From a virus, in the IMG/VR virus record IMGVR_UViG_3300048833_000111, positions 1 through 64,000 of that record: a DNA stretch of 64,000 bases, one strand, 5' to 3'. A program made the position numbers and the translations under genes. Positions 43,819 through 52,075 of the stretch are shown piece after piece. The notes beneath the pieces are model-generated. The model saw only the letters and a program-made list of their open reading frames with translations. It was not told the DNA's origin and searched no databases. The first letter of the stretch is position 1, and the number at the start of each line of letters is the position of its first letter.

Positions 43819-44943
43819 ATGGCACAAGAAGAACAAGAAGGTCTATTAGGATTTAATTGGGAGAATGATGGAGATGATTTCTTTGGTATAGAACAAACTA
43901 CCACAGCAACTCCATCAAAAAAAGAAAAAGAGAAAAAAGTTGAAATTGAAGAAGAGGAAGGTAATCCTACTCCACCTACATCAACTGAACCTGAGGAAGA
44001 AGAGGAAGATGATTTCTTTGAAACTTCAGAAGAGGAAGAAGAAGAGGGTGATGAAGGTAAACCAAATCCTCCAGCATCAACAAGTATCTATTCAGATGTA
44101 TATAAAGATTTAAAAGAACAAGGAATCTTTAAACATATTGAAGTAGAAGAAGGAGAAGAATTAGATGCTGACAAATTTTTTGAATTACAACAAGAGGAAT
44201 ATGAAGCTGAAGTAAATGCTAGGTTGACCAATTGGGCAACTAAAGAATTGGATGAAGATGCAAAAGCATTTATTAAGTTTAAAAGAGATGGTGGTAATAC
44301 TGAAGACTTCTTTAGTATTTATTCTAAATCTACTGACCTTCCTACAGGAGATATCTCAGAGGAATCCCATCAAGATAGGGTAATTAGATACCAATTAAAG
44401 CAAGAAGGTTGGGATGCAGATGAAATAGAAGATAGATTAAGATATCTTACAGAATCTGGTAGAAAGGAAAAAGTTGCTAAAAAATATAATGCTAAGATAA
44501 AAGAGCAAAGTGAAGCTCAAAAAGCAGAAGTATTAAAGCAAGCTAATAAACAAAAAGAATTAATTCAAGCTCAAGAACAAGAGTTTAAAGATAATATTAA
44601 ATCTGTATTAGATACTACAAAAGATGTAAAAGGTATTAAAATTTCAGATAAAGATAAAATACAGTTGTATAATTTTCTAACAAAAAAAGCTCATAAGATT
44701 TCAGATACTAAATCTATTACAGGCTTCCAAAAGAAATTAGGAGAAGCTTTCCAAGATACAAATAAGATGATACTCTTGGCAAAATTGATAAGTTCTGATT
44801 TTGATATGAAAGATTTTGAAAAAGCAACTGTAACAAAAAAGACACAACAAATAAAAAGTAATTTAGAACAGCGCAAGGGCTTAAGACCAACTAATTCTGG
44901 AAGTTCATTAGAAGGAAAAGGGCTTGCTGATTTATTTAATTAA
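43819..44943 (+). CDS. Acidic scaffold-like protein before the capsid gene (374 aa)
   Basis: ATG at 43819 (MAQEEQEGLLGFNWENDGDD); the TTG at 43807 is less likely. The first 100 residues are extremely acidic with repeats (EEEEEDDFFETSEEEEEEGD) and the rest is helical, Lys/Glu/Gln-rich (EVLKQANKQKELIQAQEQEF). This acidic-then-coiled build, just before the major capsid gene, is typical of capsid scaffolding or cargo proteins. Function inferred from composition and position. Confidence 0.7.
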   Translation: MAQEEQEGLLGFNWENDGDDFFGIEQTTTATPSKKEKEKKVEIEEEEGNPTPPTSTEPEEEEEDDFFETSEEEEEEGDEGKPNPPASTSIYSDVYKDLKEQGIFKHIEVEEGEELDADKFFELQQEEYEAEVNARLTNWATKELDEDAKAFIKFKRDGGNTEDFFSIYSKSTDLPTGDISEESHQDRVIRYQLKQEGWDADEIEDRLRYLTESGRKEKVAKKYNAKIKEQSEAQKAEVLKQANKQKELIQAQEQEFKDNIKSVLDTTKDVKGIKISDKDKIQLYNFLTKKAHKISDTKSITGFQKKLGEAFQDTNKMILLAKLISSDFDMKDFEKATVTKKTQQIKSNLEQRKGLRPTNSGSSLEGKGLADLFN

Positions 44944-44970
44944 AAAAAAGAAAACTAATAAAAACAAACT

Positions 44971-46437
44971 ATGGCAACATTAGGAAGTAGATTAAAAACA
45001 AAGCAGATGCCTTGGCATGCTAATATGACTGAGTTGAATCACTTGGGAGCTGCTTTGATTGCTAAGCCTCACGTATTTGAAGGTAAGATGAATCAACTAT
45101 TTTCTGCACAAAATTATTATTCTGATAACCCACTATCAAGTATAGCTTGGGGTACAGGAGCAGAAAAAGTTATCACTACAATGGAGTGGGAATGGCAGTT
45201 AAAAGGTGCTAATACTAGACCTCTAGTAGTTATTGAAAATGTTGAACCAGCAGCTAATACAACTCCAGGAAAAGGTAAAGAACCATTTTTCGTAAAATTG
45301 GATGAGAATTGGTATGAAGCAGGGGATACAATAACTCCAGGTACAGCAGGTCAGAAGTATCAGTGTAGAATTATGGAGAAACCAGAGAAACATGGTAATG
45401 GTTGGATATATAAAGTTAGACTTAAGTCTGATGATTTCCAAGCATTCTTACCAGTATCTTTGTTACAACCAGGTCAACAATGGGCTAAGCTATGGGCTGA
45501 ATACGAAGAAGGTGCTAACCAAGATGGTAGTACTCAGTATGCAATGCCTTTGACACTTAGAGATTCTCTAGGTAAATTCAGAAAGAAGTATGAAGTAACA
45601 GATTACGCATCTGAAGAAGTTCTTGCAGTAAAAATTCCAGATTCAAAAGGTGGATACCATGATTCTTGGATTAAATATGCTGAAGTAGAATATTGGCAAC
45701 AATGGTACAGAGAGCTTGAAAGAGCATTCTGGTATAATAGAAAAACAAAATCTGTACAAGGTTCAACAGGTAGAAGTGTAGATAACTTCTCAGGTATCCA
45801 AGAGAAACTTGAAGATAGTCATTTACACTATTACACTGAATTAACAGCTAAACTTATTGAAGAATTCTTATTGGATATCTTCTATTCAAGAGTTAAGCCA
45901 GGTTCAGGTAGAAAGATTAAAGTATTCACAGGTGAATATGGAATGGTATTGTTCAATAGAGCTATGCAAGATATTATGGATAAGAGAGGTTGGGTTATTG
46001 CTAACCAAAACTTCAATCCAGTACAAAAAGCTACTTCTGCATACCACTCAAATGCTTACTCTGTAGGATATCAATTCGTACAGTACAAAATGCACAATGG
46101 TGCTGAACTTGAATTAGTACACAATCCTCTATATGATGATAGAAGTATTAACTTTGAAATTGACCCAGTAACTGGTTATCCAGTAGAATCAATGAGATTT
46201 ACTTTCCTTGATTTCTCAGGTGGAAATGGAGAAAGTAATGTATCTCTAGTATCTAAGAAAGATGGTTACAAATTTGGATATGTTGGTGGATTAGTAAACC
46301 CAATGGGACCTAATAAAGGTGGTCTTATGGCTCACGCAGGGGAATACTACTCAATGCACGTATCTAAAATATGTGGTGTACATATTGAAGATATCACTAA
46401 GTGTGGTGAACTTATATTAAAAAGAAACGTAGGTTAA
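44971..46437 (+). CDS. Major capsid protein (HK97 fold, crAss-like)
   Basis: 488 aa. It follows the scaffold-like gene. Recognisable pieces are AEKVITTMEWEWQLKGANTR, then RDSLGKFRKKYEVTDYASEE, NYYSDNPLSSIAWGTG and FLDFSGGNGESNVSLVSKKD. The MEWEWQLKGA block and the order after portal and acidic protein are those of crAss-like capsid genes. The fold call is inferred from family. A -7 box and hairpin follow at 46450-46487. Confidence 0.85.
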   Translation: MATLGSRLKTKQMPWHANMTELNHLGAALIAKPHVFEGKMNQLFSAQNYYSDNPLSSIAWGTGAEKVITTMEWEWQLKGANTRPLVVIENVEPAANTTPGKGKEPFFVKLDENWYEAGDTITPGTAGQKYQCRIMEKPEKHGNGWIYKVRLKSDDFQAFLPVSLLQPGQQWAKLWAEYEEGANQDGSTQYAMPLTLRDSLGKFRKKYEVTDYASEEVLAVKIPDSKGGYHDSWIKYAEVEYWQQWYRELERAFWYNRKTKSVQGSTGRSVDNFSGIQEKLEDSHLHYYTELTAKLIEEFLLDIFYSRVKPGSGRKIKVFTGEYGMVLFNRAMQDIMDKRGWVIANQNFNPVQKATSAYHSNAYSVGYQFVQYKMHNGAELELVHNPLYDDRSINFEIDPVTGYPVESMRFTFLDFSGGNGESNVSLVSKKDGYKFGYVGGLVNPMGPNKGGLMAHAGEYYSMHVSKICGVHIEDITKCGELILKRNVG

Positions 46438-46449
46438 GACTATTTTTCT

Positions 46450-46487
46450 TATCTTTGCAAATGGGGAGTAAAGATACTACTCCCCTA
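46450..46487 (+). promoter_or_regulatory. -7 box TATCTTTG and hairpin after the capsid gene
   Basis: TATCTTTG at 46450-46457 and a GGGGAGTA/TACTCCCC hairpin at 46462-46487 lie between the capsid gene and the next late gene. The box could re-start transcription; the hairpin could attenuate or protect the capsid mRNA end. Confidence 0.5.
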
Positions 46488-46518
46488 TGTAAAGAAATAT
46501 TAATTAAACACGAAACAA

Positions 46519-47316
46519 ATGGCAATAGTAGAAGTAAGACCCATTGAAAAAGAAAGATGGCATAATAAAAAAGGAAAGGATTCTTTTAAAAGACCAGTAA
46601 CAATTGAAGCATTAATAGATGTTAATACAGGTCAATTTGCTACAGGTCTATCAACAGAAGATAGAGAGAGGTTAGAGAAGGCTACTGGACAGAATCTATC
46701 ACCAGATTATATGGTTGGAAAACCACATGAATTTTGGAATTCACCAGCAGCAGCAATTAAGTTAGAATATAAAACAAATATATTTGATACTAAAAAAGCT
46801 TTTGATGAGATAAAGGTTAAAGTACTTAAGGCATCTGATTTAGTAGCTAATTCAATGAAAGAATACGAGGAAGGTAAATTTCCAAATGCAATCTTTGTTA
46901 TATTTGATGAAACTGAAGAAGTTGAAAGAAAAGCTAGTAAAGCTGCTATAAAAAGAAAAGTAGTTATAGAGAGTTCTAAATTAACAAAGTCTAGAAAGGC
47001 TGAAATAGTACAGATTTTATCTGGAGTTTCAGTTAAAAATCAAACAGAAGATTATATTGATTTGAAACTAGATGAAGAAATTGAAGATAAAGGTCCAGAC
47101 AAAGTACTTGCAATAATCCAAAGAGATAAGGCTAGAACTAGTTTACATGCATTGGTATTGGAAGCAATACAAAAAAATGTACTTAGAAAAGAGGGAACAG
47201 CAGTGTATTATATGGATGACCAAGTAGGATTTGATTTGGAATCTGCAATAGATTATTTTGCAGATAGTAAGAACCAAGCTTTAAAAGCACAAATTTTAGA
47301 AAAAATAAACGAGTAA
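46519..47316 (+). CDS. Virion-region protein after the capsid gene (265 aa)
   Basis: Lys/Glu-rich and helical-beta mixed (KRPVTIEALIDVNTGQFATG, VEREASK-like ERKASKAAIKRKVVIESSKL, IEDKGPDKVLAIIQRDKART). crAss-like phages have a conserved gene in this place, but no biochemical motif is visible. It lies 1 base before the next gene. It may be a head-completion or decoration protein; uncertain. Confidence 0.6.
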   Translation: MAIVEVRPIEKERWHNKKGKDSFKRPVTIEALIDVNTGQFATGLSTEDRERLEKATGQNLSPDYMVGKPHEFWNSPAAAIKLEYKTNIFDTKKAFDEIKVKVLKASDLVANSMKEYEEGKFPNAIFVIFDETEEVERKASKAAIKRKVVIESSKLTKSRKAEIVQILSGVSVKNQTEDYIDLKLDEEIEDKGPDKVLAIIQRDKARTSLHALVLEAIQKNVLRKEGTAVYYMDDQVGFDLESAIDYFADSKNQALKAQILEKINE

Positions 47317-47317
47317 T

Positions 47318-48046
47318 ATGGATATTAGAAGTATGCACTATGACTTCAAGCAGAAGTTAAATAAAATTGACTCCCAACAATATAGGAACTTAAGAGTACC
47401 TGAAATTGATTGGAAGCTTAATGAAGCATACGAAATTTTTGTAAAATCCATAGCAGAACCAAGGTATAATAATCACTTAGGGTTTGAAGTAAATCAAAGA
47501 ACAACTGATGACATAAGAACTATAGTTAAAAATAATGTAACTATAGCACCTTTTATGGTAAATGAAACTTTAAAACCAGAAGTGATATTTAATATACCAA
47601 CAGATTATATGTTCTTCATATCTGGATATGCTACTATAGAGAAACCAGGGTGTGGCTCTAAACTAGTTAGAATAAAGATAAGACAACATGATGACGAACA
47701 TGAAGAGAGTTCTTTTGATAAATCCTCATATGAATGGGGAGAAGTAAATGCTAGATTTGTAGGTAATACTATAAAAGTATTTACAGATGAAACTTTTTAT
47801 GTACAAAATATAAAATTAAATTATATAAGAAAACACGCATATATTCACAATGCTCAAGACTTTTTGCCAAGCTCTAGTTATAAATTACCAAATGGTACTA
47901 TATTAACAGGCTTTCAAAATTGTGAACTTCCAGAACATACACATAGAGAAATAGTGGATATAGCTGTGCTTATAGCAACTGGTGAATTGCAGATACCAGA
48001 TTATCAAACAAAACAAGCAAAAATAAATTTAAATCAAATTAATTAA
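47318..48046 (+). CDS. Virion-region protein, possible neck or tail adaptor (242 aa)
   Basis: Starts MDIRSMHYDFKQKLNKIDSQ with a helical N-terminus, then beta-rich (TIAPFMVNETLKPEVIFNIP, TDYMFFISGYATIEKPGCGS). The order capsid-unknown-this gene fits a head-tail connector or ring protein of crAss-like phages. No decisive motif. It ends near the ATG of the following large gene. Confidence 0.55.
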   Translation: MDIRSMHYDFKQKLNKIDSQQYRNLRVPEIDWKLNEAYEIFVKSIAEPRYNNHLGFEVNQRTTDDIRTIVKNNVTIAPFMVNETLKPEVIFNIPTDYMFFISGYATIEKPGCGSKLVRIKIRQHDDEHEESSFDKSSYEWGEVNARFVGNTIKVFTDETFYVQNIKLNYIRKHAYIHNAQDFLPSSSYKLPNGTILTGFQNCELPEHTHREIVDIAVLIATGELQIPDYQTKQAKINLNQIN

Positions 48047-48057
48047 ACTAAAAAATT

Positions 48058-49284
48058 ATGAGTAGAAACAATCATGTGTTTCAAGTTTTAGTAACTAAAG
48101 GAAACCAAGCACCTATTGCTGCTGGTAATAGAGTTACAGACTTAGCTCCAGGTCAAATTGGTGTATTTGATTTCAACACTAATCTATCTTTAAGTGCTGC
48201 AACTCCATCTAGAAATTTCTATATGGCAGTTGGATTGGATTTAGATGGAGATACTGTTACTGATGATGTAATAAAATCTAGAGGTACACATATCCAGGGA
48301 AGAAATTCAGTATACTATACTTACAGACCACATACTCCAGGACAACCTATGAAAGTAGTTCTAAAGGATTATACAGCAGAGTGTGAAACAGAATATGGAA
48401 TTAAACTTGAACTTAGAAATCAAGAAATCTACAGAACACAAGGGTACAATCAGTTTACAAAAACTTATAGTATTGTAACTTCTTGCTGTAATGGTTGTAA
48501 TCCAACATGTCCATCAGGAGATGCTAATGAGATTACTAAACTATTAAAAATTAATATTAATAATGACCCATCTGGTCTAGTAGTTGCAGAAGCTATTGCA
48601 AGACAAGATATACTAGCAGAAGATGTACCAGATTTATCTGGAGATTTAGATGCAGGTGATGTTGTTTCTGATGCAGATTTAGAAGCTATTATGGCTTATA
48701 ATGCTACATTGGAAGACCCAGCAAATATGTTGTATACTGATTTAGAAGTAACAACTGTACCACAAAAGTTGAAATCTTTTGGAGATTTAAATCTTCAATA
48801 TTTCTACCCAAGAGAAGGTACTGTTATTATGAGTAAAGCAGGTTCAGATGGATTCAGATGTTCAGGTACTATTGAGGTTACTCAACAAGCTGTATTTGAA
48901 GAAGGTGCTGGATATGATATCAAGCAATTAGAATTCTTTGCAAAAGGTTGGGATGAATCTCCATATAGAGTGTCTACTCTAAATGGTGTAGCTGATGCTA
49001 AATTCTACAACACTGATGCAACTGTAAAATATGACCAATTTGTATTGGCTTATGAGCAAATGCATAAAAATGCTTGGTTGACATACAGTAATTCAGAAGC
49101 TACTTATATAGCTATTCCTACTACAGATGGTACAACTAGAACAGGTCTAGTAGCAATATTAGATGCTTTACTGGCAGATGAGAAATTTGATGCTAAAGCT
49201 GATGATGTAGCAGCTACAGTAGCTAGTACATCTACTATAGAAAGAACACAGGATAAAACTCCTGCTACTGATGGTATAGGGTAA
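48058..49284 (+). CDS. Abundant virion protein (408 aa), capsid-associated or tail tube-like
   Basis: Beta-rich with Gly/Asp turns (AGNRVTDLAPGQIGVFDFNT, KVVLKDYTAECETEYGIKLE) and an internal cysteine cluster (SIVTSCCNGCNPTCPSGDAN). The C-terminal 100 residues read FDAKADDVAATVASTSTIER. A strong terminator follows at 49310-49340, as expected for a highly expressed structural protein. The position suggests a decoration or tube-like virion component; no family motif is decisive. Confidence 0.6.
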   Translation: MSRNNHVFQVLVTKGNQAPIAAGNRVTDLAPGQIGVFDFNTNLSLSAATPSRNFYMAVGLDLDGDTVTDDVIKSRGTHIQGRNSVYYTYRPHTPGQPMKVVLKDYTAECETEYGIKLELRNQEIYRTQGYNQFTKTYSIVTSCCNGCNPTCPSGDANEITKLLKININNDPSGLVVAEAIARQDILAEDVPDLSGDLDAGDVVSDADLEAIMAYNATLEDPANMLYTDLEVTTVPQKLKSFGDLNLQYFYPREGTVIMSKAGSDGFRCSGTIEVTQQAVFEEGAGYDIKQLEFFAKGWDESPYRVSTLNGVADAKFYNTDATVKYDQFVLAYEQMHKNAWLTYSNSEATYIAIPTTDGTTRTGLVAILDALLADEKFDAKADDVAATVASTSTIERTQDKTPATDGIG

Positions 49285-49309
49285 TAAGTATTAATAATAC
49301 AAAATAACC

Positions 49310-49340
49310 AAAAAGGAGGAGGAAAGCCTCCTCCTTTTTT
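49310..49340 (+). terminator. Strong terminator after the 408 aa virion gene
   Basis: AAAAAGGAGGAGG pairs with CCTCCTCCTTTTTT across a 4-nt loop, a 13-bp stem with T tail on the plus strand. Confidence 0.85.
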
Positions 49341-49369
49341 ATAATAAATAACTTTAATACTTATATAAT

Positions 49370-50035
49370 ATGGTTGCCGTAAACTATTTTTACTCTTTTG
49401 TTGAAACATCTATAGGTGTTTTTAAACTTGAAAACATTTCAGCTAATTTAAATCTAGATTATATATTAACTAGTGATAATGGTTGTGGTAGTTCTACTTT
49501 AGTACAAAAAGGACAATTAACTTCTAAAACTGTTATAGTTACTAATTCTGTAAATAATGAAGTAACTTTTTCAAATTTACCTGATGGCATATATTATTTA
49601 AGAGTTAAACATGTAGGACAATCTTATTATCCTACTATTCAAATAAATAATTTTGCAAATTTAGAATTATCTATATTGCAAGATGTAAAGGGGGTATTTG
49701 GAAACTGTACAGATTGTAGTGACCCAGCTAATCTATGTTGTCTATTAAATAAGATGAACTATTATTTTTTCTTAAAAGGAGGTACTAATAATAGTTTGGT
49801 TAAAAATGCTAATCAAAATCTTTTTGATAGTTATAAATGTTCTATGATAGGTAATATTGATTGTACCTTAAATAATGAATTATTTTATGGAAAATGTAAA
49901 ACTGATTTAAGATATATTATATCTTTTTTCTATTTATGGATGTATAACAGTAGGGTATTAGTTGATAAGATAACAGTATATGACTACACTAGAATATATA
50001 AATATATTTCAACAAAAATAGTAAACTTACAATAA
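49370..50035 (+). CDS. Virion protein with cysteine-containing beta N-terminal region (221 aa)
   Basis: N-terminal Ig-like or carbohydrate-binding-type strands (NYFYSFVETSIGVFKLENIS, GIYYLRVKHVGQSYYPTIQI), then several cysteines (KGVFGNCTDCSDPANLCCLL) and a helical C-terminus. It may be a fibre or head-surface component. It lies 1 base before the Cys-pair repeat gene. No family is recognised. Confidence 0.55.
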   Translation: MVAVNYFYSFVETSIGVFKLENISANLNLDYILTSDNGCGSSTLVQKGQLTSKTVIVTNSVNNEVTFSNLPDGIYYLRVKHVGQSYYPTIQINNFANLELSILQDVKGVFGNCTDCSDPANLCCLLNKMNYYFFLKGGTNNSLVKNANQNLFDSYKCSMIGNIDCTLNNELFYGKCKTDLRYIISFFYLWMYNSRVLVDKITVYDYTRIYKYISTKIVNLQ

Positions 50036-50036
50036 T

Positions 50037-50498
50037 ATGGATTTTTTCTTAAAAAAAGAAATAGAACAACTTAAGTGTACAATAAGAAAGTTACTATGTT
50101 GTAATTGTACTTGTGATGATGGTGGTTCAACTGGACCTCCAAAGAACACTGTAAAAGTATTTTTAAACAGTAATTTCTGTTGTAATTATGAGGATAGTGT
50201 ATCTTTAAATATACCCAATAATTGCTGTTCTAATCCTACTGTGTATGTTCAATTATTTCAAGATTGCTGTGAAAACACAGCCCCAAGAGTACTATTAAAT
50301 ATGTATAGTAATTGCTGTACTCCAGATAATGTATCTGTTGAAATAGCTAATCCTTGTTGTGCTAATTTAGTTGTAATCTCAATGCCTAACCCTTGTTGTC
50401 AGGTAAATACTGTAGAAGTAATCTTATCTACAGACTGTTGTCAAGATGATGATAATACAGTTACATTAAACTTATATAGTAACTGTTGTGAAAATTAA
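50037..50498 (+). CDS. Cysteine-pair repeat protein (153 aa)
   Basis: After an N-terminal helix (MDFFLKKEIEQLKCTIRKLL) come about eight units of 15-16 residues, each with a CC pair flanked by Asn/Asp/Pro and a hydrophobic strand, for example NSNFCCNYEDSVSLNIP, NNCCSNPTVYVQLF, SNCCTPDNVSVEIA, NPCCANLVVISMP and SNCCEN. This looks like a beta-solenoid or fibre stem held by disulfides or metal. I know of no closely matching family. In the fibre gene cluster it is probably a virion surface protein. Confidence 0.7.
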   Translation: MDFFLKKEIEQLKCTIRKLLCCNCTCDDGGSTGPPKNTVKVFLNSNFCCNYEDSVSLNIPNNCCSNPTVYVQLFQDCCENTAPRVLLNMYSNCCTPDNVSVEIANPCCANLVVISMPNPCCQVNTVEVILSTDCCQDDDNTVTLNLYSNCCEN

Positions 50499-50526
50499 TA
50501 AATAAAAAAATAAAAATAAAAATAAA

Positions 50527-51048
50527 ATGTGTGTAATAGATTTTAACATTGTAACTACTGGTACAGAACCAGTAGCAGCAGAAGGTAGATACAGAAATTT
50601 AGATGTTGTAGATGCTTTATGGACAACATTTACAGTAAATTTATTAGAACAAGAAACTCCAGATATTGTTATTAATGGTAACTATGAGCTTCAAGTAAGA
50701 GTTCAATATCCAGATACAACTTGGTCTGATTGGACTGGTTCTTCATTATTTACTATAGGTAATTGTACTCAAACAGGTAACTTATATGCACCTTTAGGGG
50801 AATCAGATTGTCAAGATATAGTAGCAGGAGACTTTACTACAGTATTATTTTCAGATAATCCTGATTCAGGTCAAGCTTGTTATAGTGTAGAAATAGGAGA
50901 TATGTTGTATAAAGATAGTAGCCTTACTATACCAGCAGATGCTGGAACTTATATAATGTATGGTTCCTTTAATGGATGTTTCCAAGAAAGAAGAGGATTT
51001 ACTGTAAATGGTTCAGGACAAGTTATAGATAATTTCTTCTGTGCTTAA
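50527..51048 (+). CDS. Ig/fibronectin-like virion protein (173 aa)
   Basis: Beta-sandwich pattern (EGRYRNLDVVDALWTTFTVN, NYELQVRVQYPDTTWSDWTG) with a second beta region (GTYIMYGSFNGCFQERRGFT). Ig-like domains on phage virions often bind glycans. No signal peptide. It lies in the fibre cluster between the Cys-repeat protein and the first long fibre. Confidence 0.6.
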   Translation: MCVIDFNIVTTGTEPVAAEGRYRNLDVVDALWTTFTVNLLEQETPDIVINGNYELQVRVQYPDTTWSDWTGSSLFTIGNCTQTGNLYAPLGESDCQDIVAGDFTTVLFSDNPDSGQACYSVEIGDMLYKDSSLTIPADAGTYIMYGSFNGCFQERRGFTVNGSGQVIDNFFCA

Positions 51049-51065
51049 TATAAAAAATATATAAT

Positions 51066-52073
51066 ATGTTTCAAAATTTAAAACAGAAAACTAGAAATAG
51101 AGAAGATATTTCTAAGTTACTTGTAAGACTTATGTATAAAGTTGCTCTTTTAGAAAAAGAAGTTTCTGAAGGAGGGGGTGGTGGTGGAATACAATCTGTA
51201 GTTGAAGGAGAAAATATATCTATTGATAATTCTGACCCTTTAAATCCAATAATAAATAATACAGCAGGTATAGGACCTCCAAATACTTTTATAGGTAATG
51301 CTGGAGCAACTTTAACAACAAAGGAATTGTTGGCAAATAGATATGTAGATATTACTGCAAATGATATACATAATTTTCAAATTGATGCTAATAATAACAT
51401 TTCTTGTTATATAGGTAAAGAATATACATTTAAGAGAGATGCTTTTAGAAATTCTGCTATACCAGGAATATCTTATTATATAGATATTGATGGAAAAGCT
51501 GTAGATACTGTTTATGATGGGGCTAATATTTTTAGGCAAATTACTAAACTTCTTGTTATATTGCCTAATTGGAAAAGAATGGAATATAATACTTTTGCCT
51601 ATAGTAGTATTGAGTTGATAAGTATTCCTTCCGCAATACCTATTGGTTATAACCCTGCTGCAAATAGTGAATTTCAAAGTGCTACTTTTCTAAATACAGC
51701 AAATATTTATGTTAATAAAACAAATGAAACAATAAATGCAGGAAATCCAGATGCTGATTTAACTGGAGGAGCAGCTCCTTTTGTAAAATATTCTACAAAT
51801 AAAGATAAACCTATGCCAGTAAATTACATAGAAAGTACACAAGGAAGTAATAATATTAATGTTACATTAATAGGTAAAGTCTTTCATTCAAACCCAATAG
51901 ATTGGTATTTAGTATTTGTAGATGGTGTTTATAAAGGAAGAACTAATACTACAAGTTTTGATATTACTGGCTTAAATCCCTCCACAAGTTATAAAATAAA
52001 ATTTTTAACAATTGATAGTATGGGTAATAATTCAAAATTTAGTAGAGAATTTAATATAACAACAACAGCTTAA
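51066..52073 (+). CDS. Fibre protein with anchor, Gly linker and C-terminal Fn3 domain
   Basis: Residues 1-45 form a coiled-coil anchor (REDISKLLVRLMYKVALLEK then EVSEGG), a GGGGGGIQSV linker follows and then SVVEGENISIDNSDPLNPII. The C-terminal 100 residues are fibronectin-like (YLVFVDGVYKGRTNTTSFDI). The IQSV-EGxNISIDNSDP block recurs in the next gene (GIQSIQEGTNITVDNTDPSS), so both share a trimer anchor module. Role: tail or head fibre binding the host surface. Confidence 0.7.
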   Translation: MFQNLKQKTRNREDISKLLVRLMYKVALLEKEVSEGGGGGGIQSVVEGENISIDNSDPLNPIINNTAGIGPPNTFIGNAGATLTTKELLANRYVDITANDIHNFQIDANNNISCYIGKEYTFKRDAFRNSAIPGISYYIDIDGKAVDTVYDGANIFRQITKLLVILPNWKRMEYNTFAYSSIELISIPSAIPIGYNPAANSEFQSATFLNTANIYVNKTNETINAGNPDADLTGGAAPFVKYSTNKDKPMPVNYIESTQGSNNINVTLIGKVFHSNPIDWYLVFVDGVYKGRTNTTSFDITGLNPSTSYKIKFLTIDSMGNNSKFSREFNITTTA

Positions 52074-52075
52074 TT

